DNA from: Nocardia inohanensis NBRC 100128
GTDB lineage: Bacteria; Actinomycetota; Actinomycetes; Mycobacteriales; Mycobacteriaceae
Assembly: GCF_001612945.1 (NCBI RefSeq)
Contig: NZ_BDBK01000013.1
Coordinates: 24,810 to 88,809 of the forward strand
Length of the DNA: 64,000 bases
Direction: 5' to 3'
A model generated the notes under the pieces. It was not told the origin of the DNA, ran no database searches, and saw only the letters and a list, made by a program, of their open reading frames with translations. Positions 33,525 to 41,775 of this stretch are shown here, piece after piece (positions within the stretch are counted from its first letter, which is position 1; each line of letters begins with the position of its first letter). The position numbers were made by a program, and so were the translations under genes.

Positions 33525-34553
33525 TTGTCCACCGTCCGTATCGCTCCCGAGCAGCTCGGGGCCGCGCTCGAACCACAGCTGCGGGAACGGCTGCCCGGCT
33601 CCGGGCAGGCGCGCATCGTCGACTTCGCCCGCACCACCCGCGGATTCGCCACCGAGACCTATCTTTTCGAGGTCGAGGACGACTACGGCCGGTTGCCACT
33701 GGTCATGCGGCGGCCGCCGGAGATGTCGCTCTTCCCCGACTACGACCTGCTGCGCCAGGTACTGGTCATGCAGCGGCTGGCCGCAACCGATATCCCGGTG
33801 CCGCAGGTGGCGTGGATCGAGCGCGACGAAACCGCGCTCAGCACGCCGTATTTCGTGATGAGCCGGCTGGAAGGTGAAGCGCCGAGCGACTATCCGTCGT
33901 ATCACGCGGCCGGAAACTACTTCGAGGCCACGCCGGAGCAGCGCGAGCGCATGTGGTGGGGGTGCATCGACACCATCGCCGATATCCACCGATTGGATTG
34001 GCGGGAGCTGCGTCTCGACTTCCTCGGGCTCTCGCATCATCCGGGGGACGGGCCGGTCGAGCAGCTGGTCAACTATCTGGACTCGGCACTGACCTGGGCT
34101 ACCGGCGGGGAGCAGCCCGAAACCTACCGCCGGGCCATCGCGTACCTGCGCGCGCACGCCTACCGGCCCGAACACCTCACCCTCTGCTGGGGTGACGCAC
34201 GCATGTCGAACATCCTGTACGACAAGGACTTCCGGGTCAGCGGCGTGCTGGACTGGGAGATCGCCTACCTCGGCGATCACGAGGCCGATCTGGGCTGGCT
34301 GCTCTTCCTGGATTGGGCCAGCAGCGTTTTCGAGGGTCACGAACCGCTACCCGGTACGCCCTCCCGCGAGGAGACCATCGCGTACTACGAAAAGCGGACC
34401 GGGATGCCGGTGCGCAATCTGAAGTACAACGAGATCCTCGCCGCGGTGCTGCTGTCGGTCCCGTTGCTGCGCATGGCCAATCGCGTGCAATTGCCGCCGG
34501 AGATGAACATCACCGGCTTCTGTACCACCCGAATCGAGCAGTTGCTGGGCTAG
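33525..34553 (+). CDS. APH-family phosphotransferase (ACAD10-N-like)
   Basis: 342-aa aminoglycoside-phosphotransferase/choline-kinase-fold protein. The kinase signature is LTLCWGDARMSNILYDKDF (catalytic Asp in WGDARMSN) followed by GVLDWEIAYLGDHEADLGWLL (metal-binding DWE). The N-terminal ATP-binding segment is RGFATETYLFEVEDD with VMRRPP. These proteins are frequent in actinobacterial lipid and steroid gene sets and may phosphorylate a hydroxyacyl substrate. TTG 33525 after AGGGG is the best start; ATG 33504 inside the upstream gene is the alternative. Confidence 0.8.
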   Translation: MSTVRIAPEQLGAALEPQLRERLPGSGQARIVDFARTTRGFATETYLFEVEDDYGRLPLVMRRPPEMSLFPDYDLLRQVLVMQRLAATDIPVPQVAWIERDETALSTPYFVMSRLEGEAPSDYPSYHAAGNYFEATPEQRERMWWGCIDTIADIHRLDWRELRLDFLGLSHHPGDGPVEQLVNYLDSALTWATGGEQPETYRRAIAYLRAHAYRPEHLTLCWGDARMSNILYDKDFRVSGVLDWEIAYLGDHEADLGWLLFLDWASSVFEGHEPLPGTPSREETIAYYEKRTGMPVRNLKYNEILAAVLLSVPLLRMANRVQLPPEMNITGFCTTRIEQLLG

Positions 34554-34571
34554 CCCCGCCCGCACCGCTCC

Positions 34572-34650
34572 GGTCCGCCGGTCTTCGCGTGATCGGCGGA
34601 CCATCAAACGCGAGAGCCGCCCCCGGCAATGGCACCGGGGGCGGCTCTCG
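34572..34650. terminator. Double hairpin between convergent genes
   Basis: Two perfect inverted repeats: GGTCCGCCG / CGGCGGACC (34572-34602) and a 16-bp stem CGAGAGCCGCCCCCGG / CCGGGGGCGGCTCTCG (34611-34650). They separate the kinase gene from the convergent MFS gene and probably stop both transcripts. Confidence 0.8.
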
Positions 34651-34661
34651 GTATTCGCGGA

Positions 34662-36200
34662 TCAGTGCACGTCGGCCAGTTCCGCGGCCGCTTCCGCCGG
34701 AAGTCCCTCGCCGGTCGCGGCTTTCGCGCCCTTCATCAGGAAGCAGGCGAGCACCGCGGCGGCCAGGGTGGCGATACCGCCGGCGATGAAGGTCAGCGAC
34801 ATGGCGTCGGTGAAGGCCGCACGGGCCGCCGTGATCAGCGCGCTGTCACCGCCGGCCAGGGCCGCGCCGATGCCGTCCCGGGCGGCTTCCGGAGCCGAGG
34901 CGGGCAGGGCGTCGGTGTAGGTACCGGCCAAGATCGCGCCCAGCACCGCCACGCCCAGCGCGCCGCCGGTCTGCTGAATGGTGTCGTTCAGCGCCGAGCC
35001 GACACCGGCCTGCTCCGGCGGGACCGCACCCATCAGGGCCCCGATGGCCGCCGGCATGGCCAGGCCCGCACCGACGCCGACCAGCGCCATCGCCACGGCC
35101 GGCAGCCAGAAGGCGGAGTCGGTGGTCAGCAGGGCCAGCACACCGGAGCCGGCGGCCAGGATCAGCAGACCCGACAGCACCATCGGGCGGACGCCGAGCT
35201 TCTGCACCAGGCTCGCACCGACGCCCTGGGCCACCAGCGCGGCGAAGGCCATCGGGGTGAAGGCCACCGCGGTCTTGACCGGCGAGTAGCCGAGCACGTA
35301 TTGCAGGTACTGGGTCAGGACCAGCATCAGACCGGCGTTGGCGAAGGTGACCAGCACCAGGGAGAAGCTGGAACCGGTGAAGACGCGATTGCGGAACAGC
35401 TGGAGCGGAACCATCGGGTGTTCGGTCTTGATCTCGCGAATCACGAAGGCGGTCAGGGCAATAGCCGAGAGCACCAGCGACAGCCAGACCCCCTCGATGC
35501 CCTTGGCGGGGAATTCGATAATGGTCCACACCAGGGCGGTGGTGCCGATGATGGAGAGCGTCATGCCCGGCAGGTCGGTCTTCTTGGCCGGGCCCTTGGA
35601 CTCCGGCATGAGCGCCAGGGCGGCGACGACCGCGACGACCGCGATCGGCACGTTGAGCACGAACACCGAGCCCCACCAGAAGTGGTTCAGCAGCAGGCCG
35701 CCCGCGATCGGGCCGCCGACCATGCCGATCATGGCCACCGCGCTCCAGGCGGCGATCGCCTTCGGCCGTTCCTGCTCGTCGAAGACGGTGATCAGGATGG
35801 AGAGCGTGCTCGGCATGATGAGCGCACCGCCGATGCCCATGATCACGCGGCCGGCGATCAGGGTCTCCGGGCTGGTGGCGTACGCGGCCAGCAGCGAGGC
35901 CGCGCCGAAGAGCACCAGGCCGACGACCATCACCAGCCGGCGGCCGAAGCGGTCCGAGAGGCTGCCCGAGGTGAGCAGCAGGCCGGCGAAGACCAGGATG
36001 TAGGAGTCGATCACCCACTGGATATCGCGGCCGGTGGCGCCGAGGTCGGTGGCGACCTGCGGGATGGCCACGTTCAGCACCATATTGTCGATCACCAGCA
36101 CCAGTGAGCTCAGGCAGAGCACCACCAGGATCAGCCAGCGCCTCGGATTGCGCTCGGCCACAGGCGAATCCATCGCCTCGGATAGTTCGTTCGCGGTCAT
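34662..36200 (-). CDS. MFS drug exporter, DHA2 (EmrB/QacA) family
   Basis: 512-aa transporter with about 14 hydrophobic segments. Family marks are IDNMVLNVAIPQVATDLG (DHA2 motif in helix 1), the cytoplasmic loop SGSLSDRFGRRLVMVVG (motif A), GRVIMGIGGALIMPSTLS, and GGPIAGGLLLNHFWWGSVF (motif C, antiporter). It uses the proton gradient to expel drugs or lipophilic compounds. ATG 36200 (MTANELSE) follows GGGGACTGGGAA; the longer frame to 36233 is not needed. Divergent from a TetR gene, with a 31-bp perfect operator between, so it is probably a repressor-controlled efflux pump. Confidence 0.9.
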   Translation of the reverse strand: MTANELSEAMDSPVAERNPRRWLILVVLCLSSLVLVIDNMVLNVAIPQVATDLGATGRDIQWVIDSYILVFAGLLLTSGSLSDRFGRRLVMVVGLVLFGAASLLAAYATSPETLIAGRVIMGIGGALIMPSTLSILITVFDEQERPKAIAAWSAVAMIGMVGGPIAGGLLLNHFWWGSVFVLNVPIAVVAVVAALALMPESKGPAKKTDLPGMTLSIIGTTALVWTIIEFPAKGIEGVWLSLVLSAIALTAFVIREIKTEHPMVPLQLFRNRVFTGSSFSLVLVTFANAGLMLVLTQYLQYVLGYSPVKTAVAFTPMAFAALVAQGVGASLVQKLGVRPMVLSGLLILAAGSGVLALLTTDSAFWLPAVAMALVGVGAGLAMPAAIGALMGAVPPEQAGVGSALNDTIQQTGGALGVAVLGAILAGTYTDALPASAPEAARDGIGAALAGGDSALITAARAAFTDAMSLTFIAGGIATLAAAVLACFLMKGAKAATGEGLPAEAAAELADVH

Positions 36201-36246
36201 TTCCCAGTCCCCTTCGAAAGCTTCGCCGTACACTGTGCGGCGTTGT

Positions 36247-36277
36247 CGAACACTGTACGGTCTACGTACAGTGTTCG
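36247..36277. promoter_or_regulatory. 31-bp perfect palindromic operator (MFS/TetR)
   Basis: CGAACACTGTACG and its exact reverse complement CGTACAGTGTTCG flank a GTCTA centre. An additional half-like GTACACTGTGCGG lies about 15 bp to the left. The site lies between the MFS start (46 bp) and the tetR start (77 bp). Confidence 0.8.
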
Positions 36278-36354
36278 CAATTGGGAATGGTGTACGTGCG
36301 ATCGAACAGCGTTCTAGCAGCGGTTATGCTGATCCAGACGAAGGAGGAATGGCC

Positions 36355-37083
36355 ATGGCAGCCAAAGCCGAGCAGTTCGCCACGGTATGGGCGCGACCGC
36401 AGCGACAGCGGCGCGACTCCCCCACGCTGAGCCGGGAGCAGATCGTCAGCGAGGCGATCGCACTACTGGACAGCGAGGGGTACGAGGCGCTGAGCATGCG
36501 GCGGCTCGGCACCCGGCTCAATGCCGGGGCCACCTCGCTCTACACCCACGTGGCGAATCGCGAGGAGCTGCTCGAGCTCGTGGTGGACCAGGTGTTCGGG
36601 GAGATCCGGCTGCCTGCCGAGTTCACCGGCGAGACCTGGCGCGAGGATCTGACCGGCATCGCGCGCAGCGTGCGCGCCACCCTGCTCGGGCATCGCTGGG
36701 TCTCGGTCGTACTGAGCACCGCCGGGCTCATCTATCTCGGCCCGAACGTGATGCGCCTGTCCGAGGCCATGCTCGGGGTACTGGAGGCGGCGGGCTTCGG
36801 CGACGACGCCGCCGACCGCGCCTCGAACGCGATCATCGCCTACCTGCTCGGCTCCAGCAGCACCGAGGCCGCCATGCTCACCACTGTCGCGCGCAGCGGG
36901 CTCACCGAGCAGCAGTGGATGGAACAGATCATGGGCGTCTCGGTGGAGATGTCCAAACCCTATCCGCGACTGCACAAGCGGTACCTGGCCTACCTCGATA
37001 TCGACTCGGCCACCGCCCGCGACAATGTCTTCGAGCAGGAGATCGGGCTCATCCTGGACGGGCTCGCGACGCAGCGATCCTGA
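36355..37083 (+). CDS. TetR repressor of the MFS exporter
   Basis: 242-aa TetR with a type 11-like C-terminal domain. DNA-binding region: PTLSREQIVSEAIALLDSEG, YEALSMRRLGTRLNAGATSL, YTHVANREELLELVVDQVFG. The C-terminal domain (WREDLTGIARSVRATLLGH, LTEQQWMEQI) resembles the tetracycline-repressor-type branch. ATG 36355 is 7 bp after AAGGAGG, better than ATG 36349. It ends 22 bp before the convergent LtrA pseudogene. Confidence 0.88.
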   Translation: MAAKAEQFATVWARPQRQRRDSPTLSREQIVSEAIALLDSEGYEALSMRRLGTRLNAGATSLYTHVANREELLELVVDQVFGEIRLPAEFTGETWREDLTGIARSVRATLLGHRWVSVVLSTAGLIYLGPNVMRLSEAMLGVLEAAGFGDDAADRASNAIIAYLLGSSSTEAAMLTTVARSGLTEQQWMEQIMGVSVEMSKPYPRLHKRYLAYLDIDSATARDNVFEQEIGLILDGLATQRS

Positions 37084-37105
37084 CCGGTCGCGACCGAGCG
37101 TCGAA

Positions 37106-38265
37106 TCAGGTTGTGACGGCGCGCATTCGGCGGCGATGCGCCGGGGCCTCGACCATGATCGAGATGGCCAGCAGCGCGGCCAGCGCCGTCAGCAGCACCG
37201 CGACCGGCACGTGCACCGCCACCGGCAGCAGCGCGAGAACCAGTGCGGCGGTGGCGAATCGAATGAGCACGACCGCTTCGCCGATTCCGGTGAAGGCCGC
37301 CCGCATCGTGCCGAGCGCCAGCAGGGCGACCGCGACGCCGCCGATGATGCACGCGGCGGAGGTCGCGTTCAGATGCGTGCCGCCGCCCGCCACCGCGATG
37401 CTCATCGAAGCGCCGGTCAGCGCCAGGCCCAACTGCACCGGCAGATGGCCGAATACGTAGATGTTCAGCAGTTTTCCGCTGTGCGCGAGTTCGGTGTGCG
37501 CGCCCGCGCGGGTGCTACTGGCATTGAAGTACAACCACCCCACAGGCCGGCGGTGAGCGCGAATGCCGCCAGGCCCGTCACCACCGCCCAGCCCGCGGTG
37601 CGCGCGGCCACCAGGCCATTGGTGAAACCGAGCACCGCCTCGCCGAGGACGATGATCGTGAAGAGCCCGAAGCGTTCTCGCAGATGCTCGGCGTCCTGCC
37701 GGACCCGCGCCAGGCGACGCCCGGCGAGCAGCGGCAGCAGCAGCTCCACCGCCATGGCCACACCCCAGGCGACGTATCGCCACGGCGTGTCCAGCAGCAG
37801 GCCGCCGAGCCAGCCCACGGCGGTCAGCGCGGAGACCGCCGCGAAGACTCCGAACACCGGGCGCAGCACGGGATTTCGCCGGGCATCCCAGCCGTAGAGC
37901 GCGGCCACACCCGCGCGGGCGACCAGGTAGGAGAGCACGAAACCGGCGTCCATACCGGTGTCGTGGCCGACCGCGCCGGCGAACACCGCCATGCCGACCA
38001 CGCCCGTCAGGCCGAAGGTGGTGAGCAGGCGGTGCGCGGTGTTGTCGCGATCGGCGCGATTGGCGTGCACGGCGTAGAGCACCCACGCCCACCACAGCGG
38101 GACGAACAGCCCCGACGCCGCCGCGACCGACCCGGCATCGGGGTGCGCACCGACCCGGTGCGTGATCTGGCCTACCGCCGCAACGAAAACCAGGTCGCCG
38201 AAGAGTTCGAACCAGGTGGCGCGGCGGGGTGGGGCGGTTTCGGCGAGCGGGTCGGGCATGCCCAT
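37106..38265 (-). pseudogene. LtrA-type membrane protein with frameshift
   Basis: A low-temperature-requirement-A family gene split between two frames. Frame 1 (from ATG 38265) reads RRATWFELFGDLVFVAAVGQ, then several membrane segments and RFGLFTIIVLGEAVLG up to FALTAGLWG. The downstream frame continues with WLYFNASSTRAGAHTELAHS and LLNIYVFGHLPVQLGLALTG to the stop at 37106. The shift falls near 37540-37546, at a short G run (TGGGGTGG on the coding strand), consistent with a one-base deletion. The intact LtrA at 52981 has LLWWAYFDVA with no break at the matching place. It is either a recent pseudogene or a sequencing error. Confidence 0.8.
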
Positions 38266-38287
38266 CAACTTACTGAGAGAACGGTTC

Positions 38288-39013
38288 TCAGCGCCCGGTG
38301 GCCAGGGTCGCACCGCCGGTGACCTCCAGGACGTGACCGGTGATGAAGGCGTTGTTCGCCAGCAGGTGGATGGCGCGGGCGATCTCCTCCGGGCGGCCGG
38401 GGCGACCGGCCGGGGTGGCGGCGGAGATGCCGTCGAAGAGCTCGCGGCGCTGCGCCTCGGGAACCCGGTCCCACCAAGGGGTGTCGACCAGGCCGGGTGA
38501 GACGGCGTTGACGCGCAGCGGGGCGAGTTCGACGGCCAGCGGGGGGACCATGGATTCGAGTGCGCCGTTGATGGCGGCCAGACCGGCGCTGCCCGCGAAG
38601 GCGGCGCGGGCGGAGGCGGCGGTCACCAGGGTGACCGAGCCCTGTGGATTCAGGTGCGGGAGTGCGGCTTTGAGGATGCGGACCTGCGGCCAGAACTTGC
38701 CGTCGAAACCGGCGATCAGGGCGTCCAGGTCCAGGTCGGCGAAGCCGCCCGCGCCGGAGGAGCCGCTGACCGAGATCACCAGATGATCGAATTGCCCGGT
38801 GTGCTCGAAGAATTCGGCGATGGCGGCCGGGTCGGTGGCGTCGACGCGGTAGGCGGTGACCTTGCCCTCGATCCGGGCACGGGCCGCATCCAGTTTGTCC
38901 TGGGTGCGGCCGGTGATGATGACCTCCGCGCCGTCGGCGGCGAACATGGCGGCGGCCGCCTCGCCGATGCCGGAACTGCCACCCATGACTACGACGCGCT
39001 GTGTTGTGGTCAT
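38288..39013 (-). CDS. Short-chain dehydrogenase/reductase
   Basis: 241-aa SDR: VVVMGGSSGIGEAAA at the N-terminus, TGRTQDKLDAA, and the typical C-terminus FITGHVLEVTGGATLATGR. In the active-site region the usual YxxxK is not clearly present: the segment reads ASARAAFAGSAGLAAINGALESM, where the tyrosine is replaced, so catalysis may be altered, as in SDRs of the atypical Ala/Asn type. It is divergent from a TetR with tandem operators between, suggesting specific induction. Confidence 0.8.
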   Translation of the reverse strand: MTTTQRVVVMGGSSGIGEAAAAMFAADGAEVIITGRTQDKLDAARARIEGKVTAYRVDATDPAAIAEFFEHTGQFDHLVISVSGSSGAGGFADLDLDALIAGFDGKFWPQVRILKAALPHLNPQGSVTLVTAASARAAFAGSAGLAAINGALESMVPPLAVELAPLRVNAVSPGLVDTPWWDRVPEAQRRELFDGISAATPAGRPGRPEEIARAIHLLANNAFITGHVLEVTGGATLATGR

Positions 39014-39052
39014 TGCGAACTGCCTTCCTCTGCGATGTCCCGTCTATTGTTA

Positions 39053-39099
39053 CGAGACCGATAGTCTCGACAACAGTGTTACCGAGACTTTTAGTCTCG
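39053..39099. promoter_or_regulatory. Tandem operators CGAGAC-N5-GTCTCG
   Basis: Two inverted repeats, CGAGACCGATAGTCTCG (39053-39069) and CGAGACTTTTAGTCTCG (39083-39099), each inside a longer direct repeat (GTTAC before, ACAA after), are spaced 30 bp centre to centre. They lie between the SDR start (40 bp) and the tetR start. Confidence 0.8.
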
Positions 39100-39137
39100 A
39101 CAAAGCCGTGAGTTGGGTCACAGGGAAGGGGCAGGCT

Positions 39138-39731
39138 GTGAAAGCCGCAGGTGGAGAGTCGAATACGGAGCGGGCGCACACCGGGCGCAAGCGCAACGAG
39201 GCGGCGCATCAGGCGATTCTGGATGCGGCGCGGCAGTTGCTGGCGGAATCCGAGGGCGCGCCGATCACCATCGATACCATCGCGCGGACGGCGGGGGTCG
39301 GAAAGCAGACCGTCTATCGGTGGTGGCCGTCGAAGGGGGCGGTGCTGCTCGATGCCTTGACCGATCTGGCGACCGAGGAGGTGCCCACGCCCGATACCGG
39401 TTCCCTGAGGGGTGATCTACTGGGCATCATCGGGTCGACTTTCGCTGGGGCACAGCACAAAACGACCGCCTCGACGCTGCGGACACTCGTGCGTGAGGCG
39501 GCCGCTGATCCGCAATTGGCGGATCTGGTGAAGACTTTCACCGCGCAACGGCGTGATGCGGTGCGCGGCATACTGATTCGTGGGCAAGAACGCGGCGAGC
39601 TGTCCGGCGATACGGATCTGGCGCTGATCATCGATCAGTTCTACGGGCTGTTCTGGTATCGCTTCCTACTCGCCAATGAGCCGCTCGACCGGGAAACGGC
39701 CGAGCGGCTCACCGACGCTCTTCTGAAGTGA
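39138..39731 (+). CDS. TetR regulator of the adjacent SDR
   Basis: 197-aa TetR protein: RKRNEAAHQAILDAARQLLA, APITIDTIARTAGVGKQTVY and YRWWPSKGAVLLDALTDLA form the DNA-binding domain, and a TetR_C-type domain (TASTLRTLVREAAADPQLAD) follows. GTG 39138 has GGAAGGGG at good spacing; GTG 39108 is an in-frame alternative but has no Shine-Dalgarno. It probably represses itself and the divergent SDR through the tandem operators. Confidence 0.85.
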   Translation: MKAAGGESNTERAHTGRKRNEAAHQAILDAARQLLAESEGAPITIDTIARTAGVGKQTVYRWWPSKGAVLLDALTDLATEEVPTPDTGSLRGDLLGIIGSTFAGAQHKTTASTLRTLVREAAADPQLADLVKTFTAQRRDAVRGILIRGQERGELSGDTDLALIIDQFYGLFWYRFLLANEPLDRETAERLTDALLK

Positions 39732-39738
39732 GGCAGGC

Positions 39739-41214
39739 TTATCCGGCGAGGCCGCTGCGAACGCCCTCTTCGATGCGCTTGCCCAGCTCGGTGTCGACGC
39801 TCTTCCAGTATTCGAAGACGCGGCTCAGTACCGGCTCCTGCACGCCGCCGAGCACGTGGCCGACCACGTTGCCCACCAATCGATCCCGCTCGCCGTCGTC
39901 GAGCACCTCACGAACCAGGGTGCCCGCCTGGGTGAAGTCGCCGTCCTCGGCGTGCTGGATGTAGCCCGCGCGGAGCATGGTGGGATCGAACTCCCACAGC
40001 CCCTCGTCACCGGCGCGCTCCGGATCGGCGTGCGGTCCGCCGAACGAATTCGGTGCGTACACCGGCACATCCGCCGGGTTGTAGTCGTAGCGCATCGGCC
40101 CCTCCTTGGAGTAGGAGTTCACCTCGGCGGCCTTGGCGCGGTTCGGCGGCAGCTGCGCGTAATTGGTGCCGATGCGGTAGCGGTGCGCGTCGGCGTAGGC
40201 GAAGACGCGGCCCAGCAGCATCTTGTCGGGCGAGAAGCCGATGCCCGGAACCAGATTCGACGGTTCGAAAGCGGCCTGCTCGATCTCGACGTGGAAGTTG
40301 CCCGGGTTGCGGTTCAGCGTCCAGCGGCCGACCTCGATCAGCGGGTAGTCCTGCTGCGACCAGACCTTGGTCAGATCGAACGGGTTGAAACGGTAGCCCT
40401 CGGCCTCGGCGACCGGCATGACCTGGACCTTGAGGGTCCAGCTCGGGAAGTCGCCGCGCTCGATGGCCTCGTACAGGTCGCGGCGGTGCGCGTCGGCGTC
40501 CTTGCCCGCGAGCTCGTCGGCCTCGGCCTGGGTCAGGAACTCGACGCCCTGATCGGTCTTGAAGTGGTACTTCACCCAGAAGCGCTCGCCGGCGGCATTG
40601 ACCCACTGGTAGGTGTGCGAGCCGAAACCGTCCATGTGGCGGTAGGTCTTCGGGATGCCGCGGTCGCCCATCAGCCAGGTGACCTGGTGCGCGGTCTCCG
40701 GGCGCAGGGTCCAGAAGTCCCACTGCATATTGTGATCGCGAAGTCCGTTGCCGGGCAGGCGCTTCTGGGACCGGATGAAGTCGGGGAACTTGATCGGGTC
40801 CTTGATGAAGAAGACGGGGGTGTTGTTGCCGACGATGTCGTAGTTGCCGTCGGTGGTGTAGAACTTCACCGCGAAACCGCGCGGATCGCGCCAGGTGTCG
40901 GGGCTGCCCTGCTCACCGGCGACGGTGGAGAAACGCACCAGCGATTCGGTGCGCGCACCCGGCTGGAACAGCTTCGCCTTGGTGTAGGCGCTGACATCGC
41001 CGGTGACGACGAGCTCGCCGAAAGCGCCCGCGCCCTTGGCGTGCACGATGCGCTCCGGTACCCGCTCGCGGTTGAACTGCGCCAGCTTCTCGATCAGGTA
41101 GTGGTCGTGCAGCAGGATCGGGCCCTGCGCGCCGGCGGTCAGCGACTCGTCATCGCTGGGCACCGGGATACCGGTATTGGTGGTGGTCGGCTTGGTCCGG
41201 CCGGAAGTCGTCAT
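39739..41214 (-). CDS. katA: Monofunctional heme catalase
   Basis: About 491-aa clade-3-size catalase that splits hydrogen peroxide. Active-site His is in RIVHAKGAGAFGELVVTGDV, Asn in YDIVGNNTPVFFIKDPIKFP, and the heme-ligand tyrosine region is RVFAYADAHRYRIGTNYAQL. ATG 41214 overlaps the Fur-type regulator stop by 4 bp (ATGA), so regulator and enzyme are one operon. The pairing recalls the CatR-CatA system of Streptomyces, in which a Fur-type repressor senses peroxide. Confidence 0.93.
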   Translation of the reverse strand: MTTSGRTKPTTTNTGIPVPSDDESLTAGAQGPILLHDHYLIEKLAQFNRERVPERIVHAKGAGAFGELVVTGDVSAYTKAKLFQPGARTESLVRFSTVAGEQGSPDTWRDPRGFAVKFYTTDGNYDIVGNNTPVFFIKDPIKFPDFIRSQKRLPGNGLRDHNMQWDFWTLRPETAHQVTWLMGDRGIPKTYRHMDGFGSHTYQWVNAAGERFWVKYHFKTDQGVEFLTQAEADELAGKDADAHRRDLYEAIERGDFPSWTLKVQVMPVAEAEGYRFNPFDLTKVWSQQDYPLIEVGRWTLNRNPGNFHVEIEQAAFEPSNLVPGIGFSPDKMLLGRVFAYADAHRYRIGTNYAQLPPNRAKAAEVNSYSKEGPMRYDYNPADVPVYAPNSFGGPHADPERAGDEGLWEFDPTMLRAGYIQHAEDGDFTQAGTLVREVLDDGERDRLVGNVVGHVLGGVQEPVLSRVFEYWKSVDTELGKRIEEGVRSGLAG

Positions 41215-41648
41215 GCGGAGCCTCCTGAGGTGAGTTGGCAACGTGGGCAACGCCCCCAGAACACGACTTCGGCCTCGTCGATCACGAAACCGTGGGACCG
41301 ATCGGGTTCCAGGCAGGGCGCGGCGCCGACGGCACAGTCGATATCCACGACCGTCCCGCAGCTCCTGCACACCAGATGGTGATGGTTGTCCCCGGTGCGG
41401 GACTCGTACAGCGCCGGCGAACCCGCCGGCTCGATCCGCCGCAGCAGCCCGGCTCCCACGCAAGCCTTCAACACGTCGTAGACGGCTTGCGTGGAAACCG
41501 ACCCGAGCGTCTCCCGCACCTTCACAGCCACCCCATCGGCATCCGAATGCGGGGCCTGCGCCACCGCATCCAAAACCGCGACCCGGGGAGCGGTCACCCG
41601 CAGGCCAACGGCCCGCAACTGCTCCCGTGCGTCGTATCCGGAGTGCAT
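41211..41648 (-). CDS. Fur-family peroxide/metal regulator (FurA/CatR type)
   Basis: About 145 aa. Winged-helix domain LRAVGLRVTAPRVAVLDAVA and VSTQAVYDVLKACVGAGLL, then the metal-binding dimer domain with GDNHHHLVCRSCGTVVDIDC and FWGRCPRCQL, two CxxC pairs for structural zinc. It reads closely like mycobacterial FurA. ATG 41648 (MHSGYDAREQ) is chosen because the frame further upstream runs through the operator array at 41669-41710. It is probably autoregulated and controls the catalase gene in the same transcript. Confidence 0.88.
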   Translation of the reverse strand: MHSGYDAREQLRAVGLRVTAPRVAVLDAVAQAPHSDADGVAVKVRETLGSVSTQAVYDVLKACVGAGLLRRIEPAGSPALYESRTGDNHHHLVCRSCGTVVDIDCAVGAAPCLEPDRSHGFVIDEAEVVFWGRCPRCQLTSGGSA

Positions 41649-41668
41649 GCCAACCACCCTGCTCCCTT

Positions 41669-41710
41669 TTCTGGAATTAGTCAAGAAAACGTTCTGGAAT
41701 AGTTCCAGAA
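41669..41710. promoter_or_regulatory. Fur-type operator array
   Basis: The half-site TTCTGGAA occurs twice as a direct repeat (41669-41676, 41692-41699), and the second copy forms a perfect palindrome TTCTGGAATAGTTCCAGAA (41692-41710) with an inverted third copy. It lies just upstream of the regulator start. Confidence 0.7.
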
Positions 41711-41775
41711 AACCTATTTTCGCACGTCAGCCGCCAGCGGCGACGGCGACTCGGCCATCCGGCGCGGTCTGCTCC

